This document shows positions 18,076-27,061 of a stretch of DNA of 64,000 nt, one piece after another. Source of the stretch: an uncultured Pseudomonadota bacterium (GTDB taxonomy: Bacteria; Myxococcota_A; UBA796; GCA-2862545). The notes under the pieces were generated by a model that was not told the origin of the DNA, did no database searches, and was given only the letters and a program-made list of their open reading frames with translations. Location: assembly GCA_913061235.1 (NCBI GenBank), contig CAJXTB010000023.1:38780-102779 (forward strand). Direction: 5' to 3'. A program made the position numbers and the translations under genes. Positions within the stretch are counted from its first letter, which is position 1. Each line of letters opens with the position of its first letter.

Positions 18076-19008
18076 ATGGACGACACAGCACTGAGCGAAC
18101 ACATTTCGAGTACCATCCAGGCCTTCCACAAGCAGCTGGGCCCGCGGCTTGGCGATGCGCTGAGTACACTGCTCGCGGGTTCTGGCGCGAATGCGGCATC
18201 GGACCCTTCTCGCTACCTACACCTCGACGCACAGCCAATGGCCCGACTTCCGGGCTGGGTCGCCAGCCTACCTGGAGTCGACCTGAGTGATGCACAGGTG
18301 GGTGATCTCGTGACGTCTGGTGTGCTCGGCTACCTGCACGCACGGGTCCATGATGATTGGTTCGACGAAGACATCGGGGAGTCCGGTGTCGTGATGACTC
18401 TTGCGACAGCCCTGCTGGGGGCCCACTGCGCATTTGCCGCTAAAGCTGTTGGCACGCACGCGCCGTACCACGCCCTGTGTGTGGAGCGATGGGCCGAGTA
18501 TGGGGAGGCTCTGCTCGCAGAACGCGCTTCCTGGTCCAGTGGATCTGAACCATCTAGTTACGACTTCGACGTCATCTTGGGGCGTTCTCGCCCCCTTCTG
18601 CTCCCTGCAGCTGGTGCCCTTGCTGCCGGCGGAGCGTGGCATCGTCTGCCCCAGATCGCGCAGGCCATAGATACGTTTGTGCGAGCCCATCAGCTTCAGG
18701 ACGACCTGGCCGATGCACCTGCGGACTGGGCGCGCAGCCGGCGAACATGGGCTGCGTGTGAGTCTCACCACGGCCCCGTTTCCGACCCCCACTACTGCCT
18801 GGGGACCGGGTGGCTTCGTGTCACTGAGCAGGCGCGCGATGGGCTCCGACTCGCCGCGGAGTGTGCGCGCACAGCAGGCCTCTACATGTGGGCGCAACAG
18901 CTTGACGCAAGAACTGCGCAGATGGCGGAACGGCGCGATGTTGTGATCGGTGAACTGGGAGCCATGCTTCTTCAAGGTCGGTTGCCTGCGAAACATGGCT
19001 CTACGTAG
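18076..19008 (+). CDS. Class I isoprenoid-synthase-like protein
   Basis: A 310-residue all-helical protein starting at the ATG at 18076 after GAGGGAAG. It has a first Asp-rich motif HDDWFDED (DDxxD type, residues about 94-101) and a second motif HQLQDDLADAPADWARSRRT (about 213-232). Their spacing and form match trans-prenyltransferase / class I terpenoid-synthase folds, where the two motifs hold magnesium and diphosphate. It lacks the usual N-terminal lysine/arginine signature of farnesyl- or geranylgeranyl-diphosphate synthases. It may therefore be a divergent terpene-synthase-like or prenyl-transfer enzyme. It opens an apparent operon with the small leader-like protein (48-base gap) and the protease/hydrolase fusion, so action on a peptide or lipid product is possible but unproven. 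Confidence 0.6.
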   Translation: MDDTALSEHISSTIQAFHKQLGPRLGDALSTLLAGSGANAASDPSRYLHLDAQPMARLPGWVASLPGVDLSDAQVGDLVTSGVLGYLHARVHDDWFDEDIGESGVVMTLATALLGAHCAFAAKAVGTHAPYHALCVERWAEYGEALLAERASWSSGSEPSSYDFDVILGRSRPLLLPAAGALAAGGAWHRLPQIAQAIDTFVRAHQLQDDLADAPADWARSRRTWAACESHHGPVSDPHYCLGTGWLRVTEQARDGLRLAAECARTAGLYMWAQQLDARTAQMAERRDVVIGELGAMLLQGRLPAKHGST

Positions 19009-19055
19009 TCATCCTAGACTTCCGGCCGGTGCACGTCCGCACCCTGGAGTCTCCC

Positions 19056-19316
19056 ATGCAAAATACCCATAGTGAACGCCCAGTTGGTTTCTCAGACGCT
19101 GAGATGGCTATTGGCCGGCTCGTGCTCGATGCCCCCTTCCGCACCGCCTTTTTTGACTGTGGAGGCGACATTGCTGCCCTGCGGGCCTTCTCCACAGGCC
19201 ACGGCCTGACCCTGAGCGAAGCCGAACTCACCGAGGCTGCCACACTGAACGAGCTGTCCTTTACCGACGGAATCACAAGTATCCTCGGTCAGAATGCTCC
19301 CACTGGCACGGTCTAA
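19056..19316 (+). CDS. Small RiPP-leader-like protein
   Basis: An 86-residue protein. The ATG at 19056 is chosen over an earlier GTG because GGAG precedes it at 6 bases. The pattern FSDAEMAIGRLVLDAPFRTA then ALRAFSTGHGLTLSEAELTE resembles leader regions of Franean1_4349/Os1348-type and other NHLP-clan precursors: a short helix with xxIGRLxxDxxFRxxF followed by a Leu-S-x-x-E helix. The tail ILGQNAPTGTV is short and hydrophilic. It has one cysteine (FFDCGGD) in the body and none in the tail, so a lanthipeptide-type core is not evident. Set between an isoprenoid-synthase-like gene and a papain-like protease, it could be a modified and cleaved precursor. It could also be a small carrier or substrate protein. 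Confidence 0.5.
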   Translation: MQNTHSERPVGFSDAEMAIGRLVLDAPFRTAFFDCGGDIAALRAFSTGHGLTLSEAELTEAATLNELSFTDGITSILGQNAPTGTV

Positions 19317-19336
19317 TCAGCCTTCCGACGAGCGGT

Positions 19337-21661
19337 ATGCCCATCGATCCAGGGCACCCGCTTTTCCGGGATGCGAATCCGGATGTCTATGACTTTCGAG
19401 ACCGGGAGTATGCGCCTGGTCTCGGACCTATTCCCGCGCAACTACTGCCGAGTCGCAAGCAGCTGACTCGGCTTAGCGTTCCGGTACTCTGCCAAGAAAG
19501 CGATGGATCGTGTACTGGCTTCGCTCTCGCGAGCCTCGCCAATGTGTTGATCCGTACGCGTGCCTTTCGGGCCGGCCGAGACCCCGCCGATGAGCCGTTG
19601 GTTAGTCCGCAGATGATCTACGCGATGGCTCGTCGGTACGACGGTCACATTGGCCAAGGCAAGAACTCCACCCTGCGCGGGGCTATGAAAGCCTGGCACA
19701 AGCACGGCCTGTGCGCGGAGGCCGCATGGGCGCAAAATGAGCGCGAGCGCGCTGCGGCCGCCCAGGCGAATACCCGCTTGGCTTCCGCCCATCAGCTCTG
19801 GCAAAGCGCGAGGTCAGAACTTGCGGATGCCCGTGAGAGGATGGCTGCGAATGATCCTGCATTGGCTCTGCTTACCATGGAGTACGAGGGGGTTCGGCGT
19901 AGCTGGCAGATTGCCAAGGGACAGGCCGATGACATGCGCTCGCTGCGAGTGTTTACCCGTGAGCGTGCGCGCGATGCCTCGGCACGTCCACTGGGCGCAT
20001 ATGCCCGGGTTTCACCGACCGACTTGGCTGCTCTACAATCCGCATTAGCCGAAGCGGGTGTCCTGGTCGCTAGCGTGGCTCTTCATGACGGTTGGACCGC
20101 TGTTTGTCATGATCCTGCCCACACCGTAGCTTCCAGTTCGGTAGCTAAGATGGTAGCAAACTGGGCCGCCGGAAAGGGGTATGACCCACCCTTCATGTCG
20201 ATTGAAGACGCGAAACAAGGTCAGATCCCATACAAGGGTGAGCACGCCTTTCTCTCTGGCTTTCACGCGGTTGTCGTAGTTGGCTATGATGCCCATGGAT
20301 TCTGGATTCAGAACTCTTGGGGTACTGCGTGGGGCAAGGACGGCTTGGCACGCATTAGCTACGGCGACTGGCTCGAGAGTGCCCGCGATGTCTGGGCGGC
20401 CAGTCTTGGTGTTCCGATTTCTTTCATCGAACGGGAGCGTGCAGTAGAGGTTTTGTCGCGCGGAAGTCGTAAGTCGTCGAACTATTCGTATGCCGACCTT
20501 CTGGGGCACTTCATCAATATCGACCAACATGGTGGCTACCGTAGCAAGACGACCTTTTCGTCTACACCTTATGCGGTCCGGCAGCTGCTCGAAGACGAGG
20601 TACGAACGGGGCTAGAGAGATGGCGTGAAAAGGCCCTTGAGTCAACCGACCCCAAGGTACAGGCCGAGTCCTCACTGACTCGTCTGCTGTTCGTCGCGGG
20701 CGCGGGACGCGGTGGGACTCCTGGCGAGACGCGCTGGCTCGCTCAGCGCCGCCAGGGCCTTCTGCGCCACGGTATCTACCCCATTCAATTTCTATGGTTA
20801 CCGGGGTTCGACGAACGTATTGCAGACGTCCTTCGCCGCGCCGCACGTCACTGTGGGGCCGAACACGCCGCTGGTGCTCTCGCACGGAGCAATCCATTCA
20901 ACGACCGCATTGAGGGCTTGGCCCGAACGCGCGGAGGCTGGATTGAATGGCTGCATGTGCAGCAGAGAGCGGAGTGGGCAGGCATGCCACATCCACCGCA
21001 CACGCTGCAGCAAGGTGCCTTGCATCACGTCGCCGGCCAGATCGCTAGCCTCGTCGAGTCCGAGGCGGCCCAGGGTCGCGTCGTAGAGATTCACCTGCTG
21101 GGCCACTCAGCGGGTGCCATCCTGTTGGGCCACTTTCTAAAGGCGCTCGGACTGCTCAACCTCACGGTAAAGACCACACACCTGTGGGCGCCCGCGTGCA
21201 CCATGGCCTTCTTTGATGACCACATTGCACCGTCCCTTCGACCGAGCGCGGATGGCAAATCCCCACCGGGACTGGAGCAGCTGCATGTACACGCCCTGGA
21301 GCCGATGCTCGAAGAGGCTGACGACATCCAGGGGTTGTATTGGCGCTCGTTCCTCAAGCTTGTGTCGCGCGCACTGGAGGAGCGTAAGCAGGTCGCACGA
21401 CGACGAGATGGTGAGCCTCTGTTGGGCCTGGCCGAATCACTCGCAGACCCGGAGCAGCCGTTCGCCCAGCTGGTCGACGAGCTGAGCGGACGTGTCTCTC
21501 CGGCAACCCCAACGTGGCAGACCTGCCCGGGTAGCGGCGCCGGTGGCCAGAGCAACGCGCGCTCACATCAGGACTTCTTGGAAGACGCCAGCACCTGGCA
21601 GGGCTTCGTCAAGGGCATCCTTGGCCTACAGGTAGACACGGAAGACCTCACGCTGGTGTAG
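19337..21661 (+). CDS. Papain-like cysteine protease fused to alpha/beta hydrolase
   Basis: A 774-residue protein with no signal peptide. Residues 45-360 are a C1A papain-like protease: Gln53 and Cys59 in QESDGSCTGFALAS, His310 in GFHAVVVVGYD and Asn326 in IQNSWGTAWG form the full active-site set. An unusual Ala/Arg/Glu-rich helical insert (about 130-220) separates the two lobes. There is no obvious inhibitory prodomain. Residues about 450-690 are an alpha/beta hydrolase: LLFVAGAGRGG near the oxyanion region and LLGHSAGA with Ser591 as nucleophile. This suggests an esterase, lipase or acyltransferase activity. The gene starts 20 bases after the leader-like gene and is probably cotranscribed. 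Cutting that small protein and hydrolysing or transferring an acyl or prenyl-linked group is an inference. Confidence 0.75.
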   Translation: MPIDPGHPLFRDANPDVYDFRDREYAPGLGPIPAQLLPSRKQLTRLSVPVLCQESDGSCTGFALASLANVLIRTRAFRAGRDPADEPLVSPQMIYAMARRYDGHIGQGKNSTLRGAMKAWHKHGLCAEAAWAQNERERAAAAQANTRLASAHQLWQSARSELADARERMAANDPALALLTMEYEGVRRSWQIAKGQADDMRSLRVFTRERARDASARPLGAYARVSPTDLAALQSALAEAGVLVASVALHDGWTAVCHDPAHTVASSSVAKMVANWAAGKGYDPPFMSIEDAKQGQIPYKGEHAFLSGFHAVVVVGYDAHGFWIQNSWGTAWGKDGLARISYGDWLESARDVWAASLGVPISFIERERAVEVLSRGSRKSSNYSYADLLGHFINIDQHGGYRSKTTFSSTPYAVRQLLEDEVRTGLERWREKALESTDPKVQAESSLTRLLFVAGAGRGGTPGETRWLAQRRQGLLRHGIYPIQFLWLPGFDERIADVLRRAARHCGAEHAAGALARSNPFNDRIEGLARTRGGWIEWLHVQQRAEWAGMPHPPHTLQQGALHHVAGQIASLVESEAAQGRVVEIHLLGHSAGAILLGHFLKALGLLNLTVKTTHLWAPACTMAFFDDHIAPSLRPSADGKSPPGLEQLHVHALEPMLEEADDIQGLYWRSFLKLVSRALEERKQVARRRDGEPLLGLAESLADPEQPFAQLVDELSGRVSPATPTWQTCPGSGAGGQSNARSHQDFLEDASTWQGFVKGILGLQVDTEDLTLV

Positions 21662-21667
21662 AGGCCG

Positions 21668-23212
21668 CTATTGAAGCGTAATGCGAACTTCGCCGTGCCC
21701 TACGCGTTGTCCCGCTTGGGTGGTTTGGTTCGATCCAGACACGTAGTTGCTTCCGCCAGAGAAGCTCGAGCCGCTTGTGATGGTGTTCCATCCCTTGCCA
21801 CCGTGGTAGCCGCCACCCCCTGAGCTGGAACTCCAGTAGCGCACCCCGCCTCCACCACCGAAGCCACCTACGGAGAACTGTGCACTGGTGTAGTAGGTGT
21901 ACGGCTGCGTCAGGTTGGGTAGGCCGCCTTCGCCACCGGCGGTGAATGCGTCTCCGGGGTCATTGTTGTTCAGCTCGCCTGGCGTGCCGGCACCGTTTGA
22001 GCTTAGGCCGCCTCCACCTCCGCCCGAGTCGCCGTCTTGCTGAGGCCCGCCTCCTTGTGTGGTCCAGTTGGTCTGGCCGCCATGAATAGTGAGGTCACTG
22101 CACGTGATGTGGCTTGGAAAACGACCTCCGCCGCCTCCCGCGATGACCAAGGGAGAGTTGCTCGTGGTGGTAACGAAGGTTCCGCCGCCTCCCGCTCCAT
22201 TCAGGCCTTGTCCATCGCCTTGATTGCGAGTGGTGCTGTCGTCGACGTGTCCGCCCTCCTGCCCTACGAGGATTTTGATGGTTTGCCCTCCGCTGAGCGC
22301 GATGTCACCAGATGCGTACCCACCGAGTCCACCGCTACACAGCTGAGGCCCAAAAGAGCGACCACCGCCCGCTGCTCCCCAGGCCTCGATTCGGTAGATG
22401 CCGGTGACGGGAGCGGTCCAGCTCTGGATACCGGCGCTCACTGCTAGGTTGTCCAGAATGGCTGGAGCCGAGCCGTACTCTACCGAACACGCAGCGGCGG
22501 ATGGCCCTGTGTGACCGGCCTGAGCACAGTTTGTGAAGGTCACACCGGCTTGCAGTGCGGCAATATCCGTGGACACGGCATCGCCGTTCGCCTGCACCCA
22601 CAGCGCGTCGTTGATGGCGAAGAGTGTGGTACCGCCGTAGCGTGTGTTCAACTCTACGAGTGTGCTGCCTTCGATGGTATCGCCAGAGGCGCTTGCGATG
22701 CGGACGGAGTGGTCGGCCGCCCGGAGGACTGTGACCTTGCGTCCTTCGCTTGCCGGAGGAAGGGTAAAGGTGATGAGCCCTGCAGCGCCGTCGTTCGAGA
22801 AGGCTGCGTTTCCCGATGCATCTGACGGGGTGACGGTGTAGTTTGTAGTCTTTGCGACGGTAGTGTTACTTCCACCTCCGTTTCTGGCGTACGGGACTGC
22901 GCCAATAGCGGTGCGAGGGAGGGTGCCGAGGGATACAGACGAGAGCCCCAGCCAGAGCTCGTCATGGTCGAGGTTGGCGTCTGTGATTGGGTTTCCGAGT
23001 GTGGAGCCCAACGCGACTGAGTAGTAGCCATCTGCCAAGACGAGGGTGTAGTCCTCCGTCCACTCTGGGGTCGGATTCGACGCGCTGTCGAACAGGGAGA
23101 AGGTAATTACTTCTGTGCCGTTTACGGGAGTGCCCTGCACATCGAGTAGGCGGCCTTGGTGGTCCATGGCGGTGGGTGCCGCTGTTGCCAGCGCGACTAG
23201 AAGTGTAAGCAT
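21668..23212 (-). CDS. Secreted HQGRL-domain protein with glycine-rich (ALK-type) domain
   Basis: A 514-residue protein. Signal peptide MLTLLVALATAA; residues 12-110 are the shared HQGRL domain (AMDHQGRLLDVQGTPVNG, ITFSLFD, DGYYSVALGS, PRTAIGAVPYARN). Residues 265-514 are a Gly-rich region beginning YRIEAWGAAGGG and containing GGYASGDIALSGGQTIKILV, NGAGGGGTFV and VIAGGGGGR. This is the signature of the glycine-rich domain found in ALK/LTK receptors and bacterial surface proteins, which forms a polyglycine-helix and beta-roll structure. The region between (about 120-260) is a small beta domain of unknown type. The stop lies 6 bases from that of the converging papain-fusion gene. A surface role is inferred. 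Confidence 0.7.
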   Translation of the reverse strand: MLTLLVALATAAPTAMDHQGRLLDVQGTPVNGTEVITFSLFDSASNPTPEWTEDYTLVLADGYYSVALGSTLGNPITDANLDHDELWLGLSSVSLGTLPRTAIGAVPYARNGGGSNTTVAKTTNYTVTPSDASGNAAFSNDGAAGLITFTLPPASEGRKVTVLRAADHSVRIASASGDTIEGSTLVELNTRYGGTTLFAINDALWVQANGDAVSTDIAALQAGVTFTNCAQAGHTGPSAAACSVEYGSAPAILDNLAVSAGIQSWTAPVTGIYRIEAWGAAGGGRSFGPQLCSGGLGGYASGDIALSGGQTIKILVGQEGGHVDDSTTRNQGDGQGLNGAGGGGTFVTTTSNSPLVIAGGGGGRFPSHITCSDLTIHGGQTNWTTQGGGPQQDGDSGGGGGGLSSNGAGTPGELNNNDPGDAFTAGGEGGLPNLTQPYTYYTSAQFSVGGFGGGGGVRYWSSSSGGGGYHGGKGWNTITSGSSFSGGSNYVSGSNQTTQAGQRVGHGEVRITLQ

Positions 23213-23417
23213 GGGTCCCCTTGAATCGGTAGGTGCGTCGGTCCTTGTGACGCCCTTCGGAAGCTTACCTCAAATTCCAAGTCGGAACAGCGCAGTCGCG
23301 CCGAGTAGCATGCCGACCCACTGAGCGATGGCATTACCAGCTGGGGGAAATGAGTGGGGCATGTGACGTCATGGCACACAGAGTCGTGCGGCATATGGCG
23401 CACCCAAGGAGGGTACT

Positions 23418-23906
23418 TTGGTAATCTGGGCACACGGGTTGGAGGGCGCGCCCACTGGCCGAAAGGCGAACGCGTTGCGGGAAGCGGGGTTTGACCTCGT
23501 CGCACCTGATGGGCGTAAGAAGACCCTGGCTGAACGGCTTCCTGCCTTGAACGAAGCCATTGCAGCACACCCTGGCGCACTGCTCGTGGGCTCCAGCTAC
23601 GGCGGGCTAGCGAGCGCGTATCTGGCGGGGCTTTGCGGGGATTCCTTGTGTGGCGTGGTGCTGTTGGCACCCGCTCTACATTGGAACGAAGCACCGATTG
23701 AAGACGCGAGTGCGCTTCGCATCCCGCAGAACCTTCCGTGCACGGTCATTCATGGGGTAAACGACGCTGTTGTTCCGGTAGCGGTCAGTCGTGCACTGGC
23801 CAAGCGGTGTCCCCACGTCCAGCTGATTGAGGTGGACGACGGTCACACGCTCGCTGGCTCCCTCGATGTGATGGTTCGGATTGTTGGCGCTCACTTGCGC
23901 CGGTAG
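23418..23906 (+). CDS. Small alpha/beta hydrolase (YqiA/RBBP9-like)
   Basis: A 162-residue cytoplasmic hydrolase. IWAHGLEGAPTGRKA holds the oxyanion-loop HG motif, LLVGSSYGG the nucleophile elbow (Ser in GxSxG), VIHGVNDAVVP the acidic residue and DDGHTL the catalytic His. Size and motif spacing fit small YqiA/RBBP9-type esterases. The start is a TTG at 23418: AAGGAGGG lies 4 bases upstream and no ATG or GTG is available, so the weak start codon appears compensated by a near-perfect ribosome site. It stands alone between two surface-protein genes. The substrate is unknown. Confidence 0.8.
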   Translation: MVIWAHGLEGAPTGRKANALREAGFDLVAPDGRKKTLAERLPALNEAIAAHPGALLVGSSYGGLASAYLAGLCGDSLCGVVLLAPALHWNEAPIEDASALRIPQNLPCTVIHGVNDAVVPVAVSRALAKRCPHVQLIEVDDGHTLAGSLDVMVRIVGAHLRR

Positions 23907-23980
23907 CAGCCTTGATGTCGATGTCCGTGTCGTCCTCGTCGACTTGGAGGTACACTCCCACCGTGAAGCAAGGGGTGACT

Positions 23981-25126
23981 ATGTTTTCAGCGAAGTGGAT
24001 TGCCGCCATCACCGCAGTTGGCCTGTGCGGAGTTGCGACTGCCGCTCCCATCGCTGTCGGTCACCAAGGGCGCTTGTTGGACGCTGCCGGCTCGCCCGTC
24101 ACCGGAAGCCACGACCTGACCGTTACTCTGTATGATGGGTCCACGACTGATGCGTCATCCGTGTGGACGCGCACGTACACCGATGTTCCGGTAGAGGCTG
24201 GATACTACGCGCTCCAGCTTGAGCAGGGCAGTCCCTCGTTGGACACCAATCTGTTCGACCGGCCAGAGGTCTGGGTGGGCGTGATGGTGGACGGCGGGCA
24301 GCCCCTCGGACCGCGGAACCGATTGCTCTCCACGCCCACTGCCGGAATCGCTTCGGCTGTTCCTGTGTCGTCGTCGGGTGGGTGTGCGGGCAGCGGAAGC
24401 ATTCGCTGGAACCCCAGCTTGCGCGCTCTGCAGGTCTGTGATGACGGGTCGTGGGCCGAGGTTGGGACGGGAGGTCTGCGCACGGTCGACGGTGCACGAC
24501 AATGGGCCGACGGCGACATCGCGGTGAGCTGCGAGGCATACCGAACAGGCCAAGGAGGGACCTACGCGGGCGAGACCGGCGATGGACTGTACCGAATCCA
24601 GCCAGAAGGCGCCTCAACTGCCTTCTCCGCGTGGTGCGACATGACCACTGACGGGGGAGGCTGGACCTTGTGCTACACCGAGAACAACGGCTCGGTGGAC
24701 TTTGAGACCCAGACCTCCTCATCGGTCTCCTACGGGTCGGACGGCTACCGAGCTGACTGCCGGAAAATACCATTTTCGGAGGCGCTGTACGTTCAGCACA
24801 GCACTGGGAACGCCGCGTGGTTCTCCCGCAACTCAGACGTGCGTATCGACGCCTACCCATCGAGCGGCTCCACCTGGGGCCTGTGGGCTGGCCACGGGGC
24901 TGCGTCCGGCACGAGCTGGCAGCTAATGGCCTGCAACACCCCTATGAATGTGGGCCTCTTCGCCTCCGGCTACACCGGCTGCTACAAGTCGTGCAATTCG
25001 TGGTGCGGCGACACGTCGACTCCGTATTTCCGGGTGTACGGAAACAGTAGCTACACTGGAGTGGTGTTCAACCAGAATGGACACACCACCCGCGGAAATC
25101 AGCTCATGTCGGTCGGCATTCGGTAG
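23981..25126 (+). CDS. Secreted HQGRL-domain protein with FReD-like domain, subtype B
   Basis: A 381-residue protein. The ATG at 23981 follows AGGGGTG and starts a signal peptide (MFSAKWIAAITAVGLCGVAT); an upstream in-frame ATG would put a Ser-rich stretch before it and is less likely. Residues 23-125 are the shared HQGRL domain (VGHQGRLLDAAGSPVTG, LTVTLYDGSTTDASSVWTR, AGYYALQLEQG). Residues about 185-381 are a fibrinogen-like domain with WCDMTTDGGGWTLCYTENNG, GYRADCRKIPFSEALY, AWFSR, a Cys-rich loop CYKSCNSWCGD and end LMSVGIR. This subtype matches the C-terminus of the gene at 32515-34098, not the 10680/12297 pair. Confidence 0.75.
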   Translation: MFSAKWIAAITAVGLCGVATAAPIAVGHQGRLLDAAGSPVTGSHDLTVTLYDGSTTDASSVWTRTYTDVPVEAGYYALQLEQGSPSLDTNLFDRPEVWVGVMVDGGQPLGPRNRLLSTPTAGIASAVPVSSSGGCAGSGSIRWNPSLRALQVCDDGSWAEVGTGGLRTVDGARQWADGDIAVSCEAYRTGQGGTYAGETGDGLYRIQPEGASTAFSAWCDMTTDGGGWTLCYTENNGSVDFETQTSSSVSYGSDGYRADCRKIPFSEALYVQHSTGNAAWFSRNSDVRIDAYPSSGSTWGLWAGHGAASGTSWQLMACNTPMNVGLFASGYTGCYKSCNSWCGDTSTPYFRVYGNSSYTGVVFNQNGHTTRGNQLMSVGIR

Positions 25127-25251
25127 AGCGCTGGTCAGCGTTGTCTGTGCAACGTGAGGGCACTCCTTGGATTCTCCGGCAGGTGGTGGAGGTGGTCTCG
25201 AACACGTAGATGATATGCTGTGCGCCACTCCTTACGCCTACGGAGGCGACT

Positions 25252-26076
25252 GTGTCTAACGGCCCAAAATTTACCAAGAAGGGCAAGCTCGATGCCCGCT
25301 ACTACAACCGCGAACTCGCGCGTCTTCAAGCCGAGTTGGTGCGTCTGCAGTATTGGATTCGTGCTCGCAACGAGCGCGTTGTGGTTGTTTTTGAGGGGCG
25401 AGATGCTGCTGGAAAGGGGGGTACTATCAAGCGTATTTCCGAGTGTCTGAACCCTAGAGCAGCATCCATCGTGGCCCTGGCCACACCCACCGAACGCGAG
25501 AAGACGCAGTGGTACTTTCAGCGCTACGTGGCCCACCTACCGGCCGCTGGTGAAATCGCCCTTTTTGACCGTAGCTGGTACAATCGAGCCGGTGTTGAGC
25601 GCGTCATGGGGTTCTGTACGGACGACCAGTACAATGAGTTCCTACGCGCCTGTCCGCGCTTTGAGAGTCTGTTGATTCGCTCAGGGATTCGGCTGATCAA
25701 GTACTGGTTCAGCGTGAGTCCGCAAGAACAAGAACGACGCTTTCAGTCGCGCATTCACAACACGGTCAAGCGCTGGAAGATTAGCCCAATGGACCTGGAG
25801 TCGCGCCAGCGCTGGGTAGAGTTCTCGCAGGCCAAAGACATGATGTTTGAGCACACAGACAACAAGCTGTCGCCGTGGTTTGTCGTGGAGTCGGACGACA
25901 AGAAGCGGGCGCGACTCAACTGCATTCAGCACCTGTTGTCGCAGTTCGACTATCAAGACGTTGTGCCCGGGCCCATCGAACTGCCTCCGCGGCCCAAGGT
26001 GTCCGGCTACGTGCGCCCCCCGCGTTCCGAGCAGACCTACGTGGCAGATCAGTACCTGGTACCAGAGACATCCTAG
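25252..26076 (+). CDS. ppk2: Polyphosphate kinase 2 (PPK2)
   Basis: A 274-residue PPK2 enzyme, which transfers phosphate between polyphosphate and nucleoside diphosphates, commonly making GTP or ATP from GDP or ADP plus polyphosphate. The Walker A loop is GRDAAGKGG (residues 49-57), the Walker B/lid start is LFDRSWYNRAGVE, and KRWKISPMDLESR is the lid region typical of one-domain class I PPK2. The GTG at 25252 is chosen because GGAGG precedes it at 5 bases; the ATG at 25210 has no such site and would add an unrelated stretch. The gene is monocistronic here. It suggests a polyphosphate pool for energy or stress use. Confidence 0.92.
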   Translation: MSNGPKFTKKGKLDARYYNRELARLQAELVRLQYWIRARNERVVVVFEGRDAAGKGGTIKRISECLNPRAASIVALATPTEREKTQWYFQRYVAHLPAAGEIALFDRSWYNRAGVERVMGFCTDDQYNEFLRACPRFESLLIRSGIRLIKYWFSVSPQEQERRFQSRIHNTVKRWKISPMDLESRQRWVEFSQAKDMMFEHTDNKLSPWFVVESDDKKRARLNCIQHLLSQFDYQDVVPGPIELPPRPKVSGYVRPPRSEQTYVADQYLVPETS

Positions 26077-26321
26077 GCGCCTAAACAGCGGGTCATTTGG
26101 GACCGAAGACCTACGGGTCGTACAGACGGAGAGCTCGCGGGCGGCTGGACGTGTCCAGATGGCTACGACGGTGCCGCGATTCTGGTAGAATCGAGCTTGC
26201 TTTCGGCGGCACTACCTACAATGCAAGGCAGCGACGCCGGACCTGGACAAGCGGTCACAGAGCCCGTAGCTCCGTAGCTGAGCGAATAGTCAGAGCAGCT
26301 CGAAAACCTTCACCAGGCAGG

Positions 26322-26927
26322 TCAGTCCGTGTGGGGCTCGCGCAGGCTGTACAAGGTTCCTGCGTACAAACCGGCCTTTATCAGGGCCCAGCCCAGCATC
26401 ACCACCATGCCTACCACCATCATGCTGCCGAACAGGCCGCCAGCAGTGTCTCCGAAGCCCGGTGGCATGTCAGGGTTGGCAGCCATTGCGTCGCCAAACT
26501 GCTCGCCCATCGTCCCGAAGTTCAGAGCGGTGTATCCAGCGCCCCAGAGCCCCATTCCAAGTTCTAGGACGATTCCGTAGATCAGCACCGGCCGGAACAG
26601 TGGACGGCCGTTCGGCTTGTCAGCCAGCACGAGTCCTCCACCGGCGATGAGTCCGATGGAAAGCACCATCTTTGCCAAGAGCTGCAGCGCACTCAATGGA
26701 AGGACCCACCAACCTTGCTGTTCCTGAATGGCTCGCAACATCTCGGATTGGGCGGGGTCTACGAAGTTCTGTGCGAACTGACCCCAGACCACGCTAAACG
26801 ACGAGAAACAGGTCATTAGAACGCCCAGAACACCAAGAATCAGGCAGAGAATGGCGAGTACGCGGGCTGCAGTGGAGGCCGAGATGTGGGTGGTGTCGTC
26901 GGTCTGTGGGGCGGTGTAGGCGTCCAT
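26322..26927 (-). CDS. Four-helix membrane protein
   Basis: A 201-residue inner-membrane protein. After a polar N-terminus (MDAYTAPQTDD), four hydrophobic segments lie at about 22-48 (VLAILCLILGVLGVLMTC), 77-100 (LSALQLLAKMVLSIGLIAGG), 110-130 (PVLIYGIVLELGMGLWGAGY) and 162-190 (GGLFGSMMVVGMVVMLGWAL). The loop between helices 1 and 2 (about 50-75) is periplasmic or cytosolic and acidic. No catalytic motif is visible and I do not recognise the family. It is flanked by intergenic gaps and is not in an operon. Confidence 0.75.
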   Translation of the reverse strand: MDAYTAPQTDDTTHISASTAARVLAILCLILGVLGVLMTCFSSFSVVWGQFAQNFVDPAQSEMLRAIQEQQGWWVLPLSALQLLAKMVLSIGLIAGGGLVLADKPNGRPLFRPVLIYGIVLELGMGLWGAGYTALNFGTMGEQFGDAMAANPDMPPGFGDTAGGLFGSMMVVGMVVMLGWALIKAGLYAGTLYSLREPHTD

Positions 26928-27061
26928 GTTTGTCCTGGGTGGCGGGCGTGGGTTTCGTCACGAGTGGAGAACAGCCGATTGGCTGGACTCTCGATGGCGT
27001 AGAAGTGCAGTCTACGGGGCGTCTAGAGCTGTTGGCGGGACCCGCGAGGGGCGTAGTCGCT

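Noticed and set aside
26097..26567. 156-residue plus-strand frame overlapping the membrane-protein gene
   Set aside because: Most of it is antisense to the well-supported four-helix membrane gene, and the rest is Arg/Ser-rich without features.
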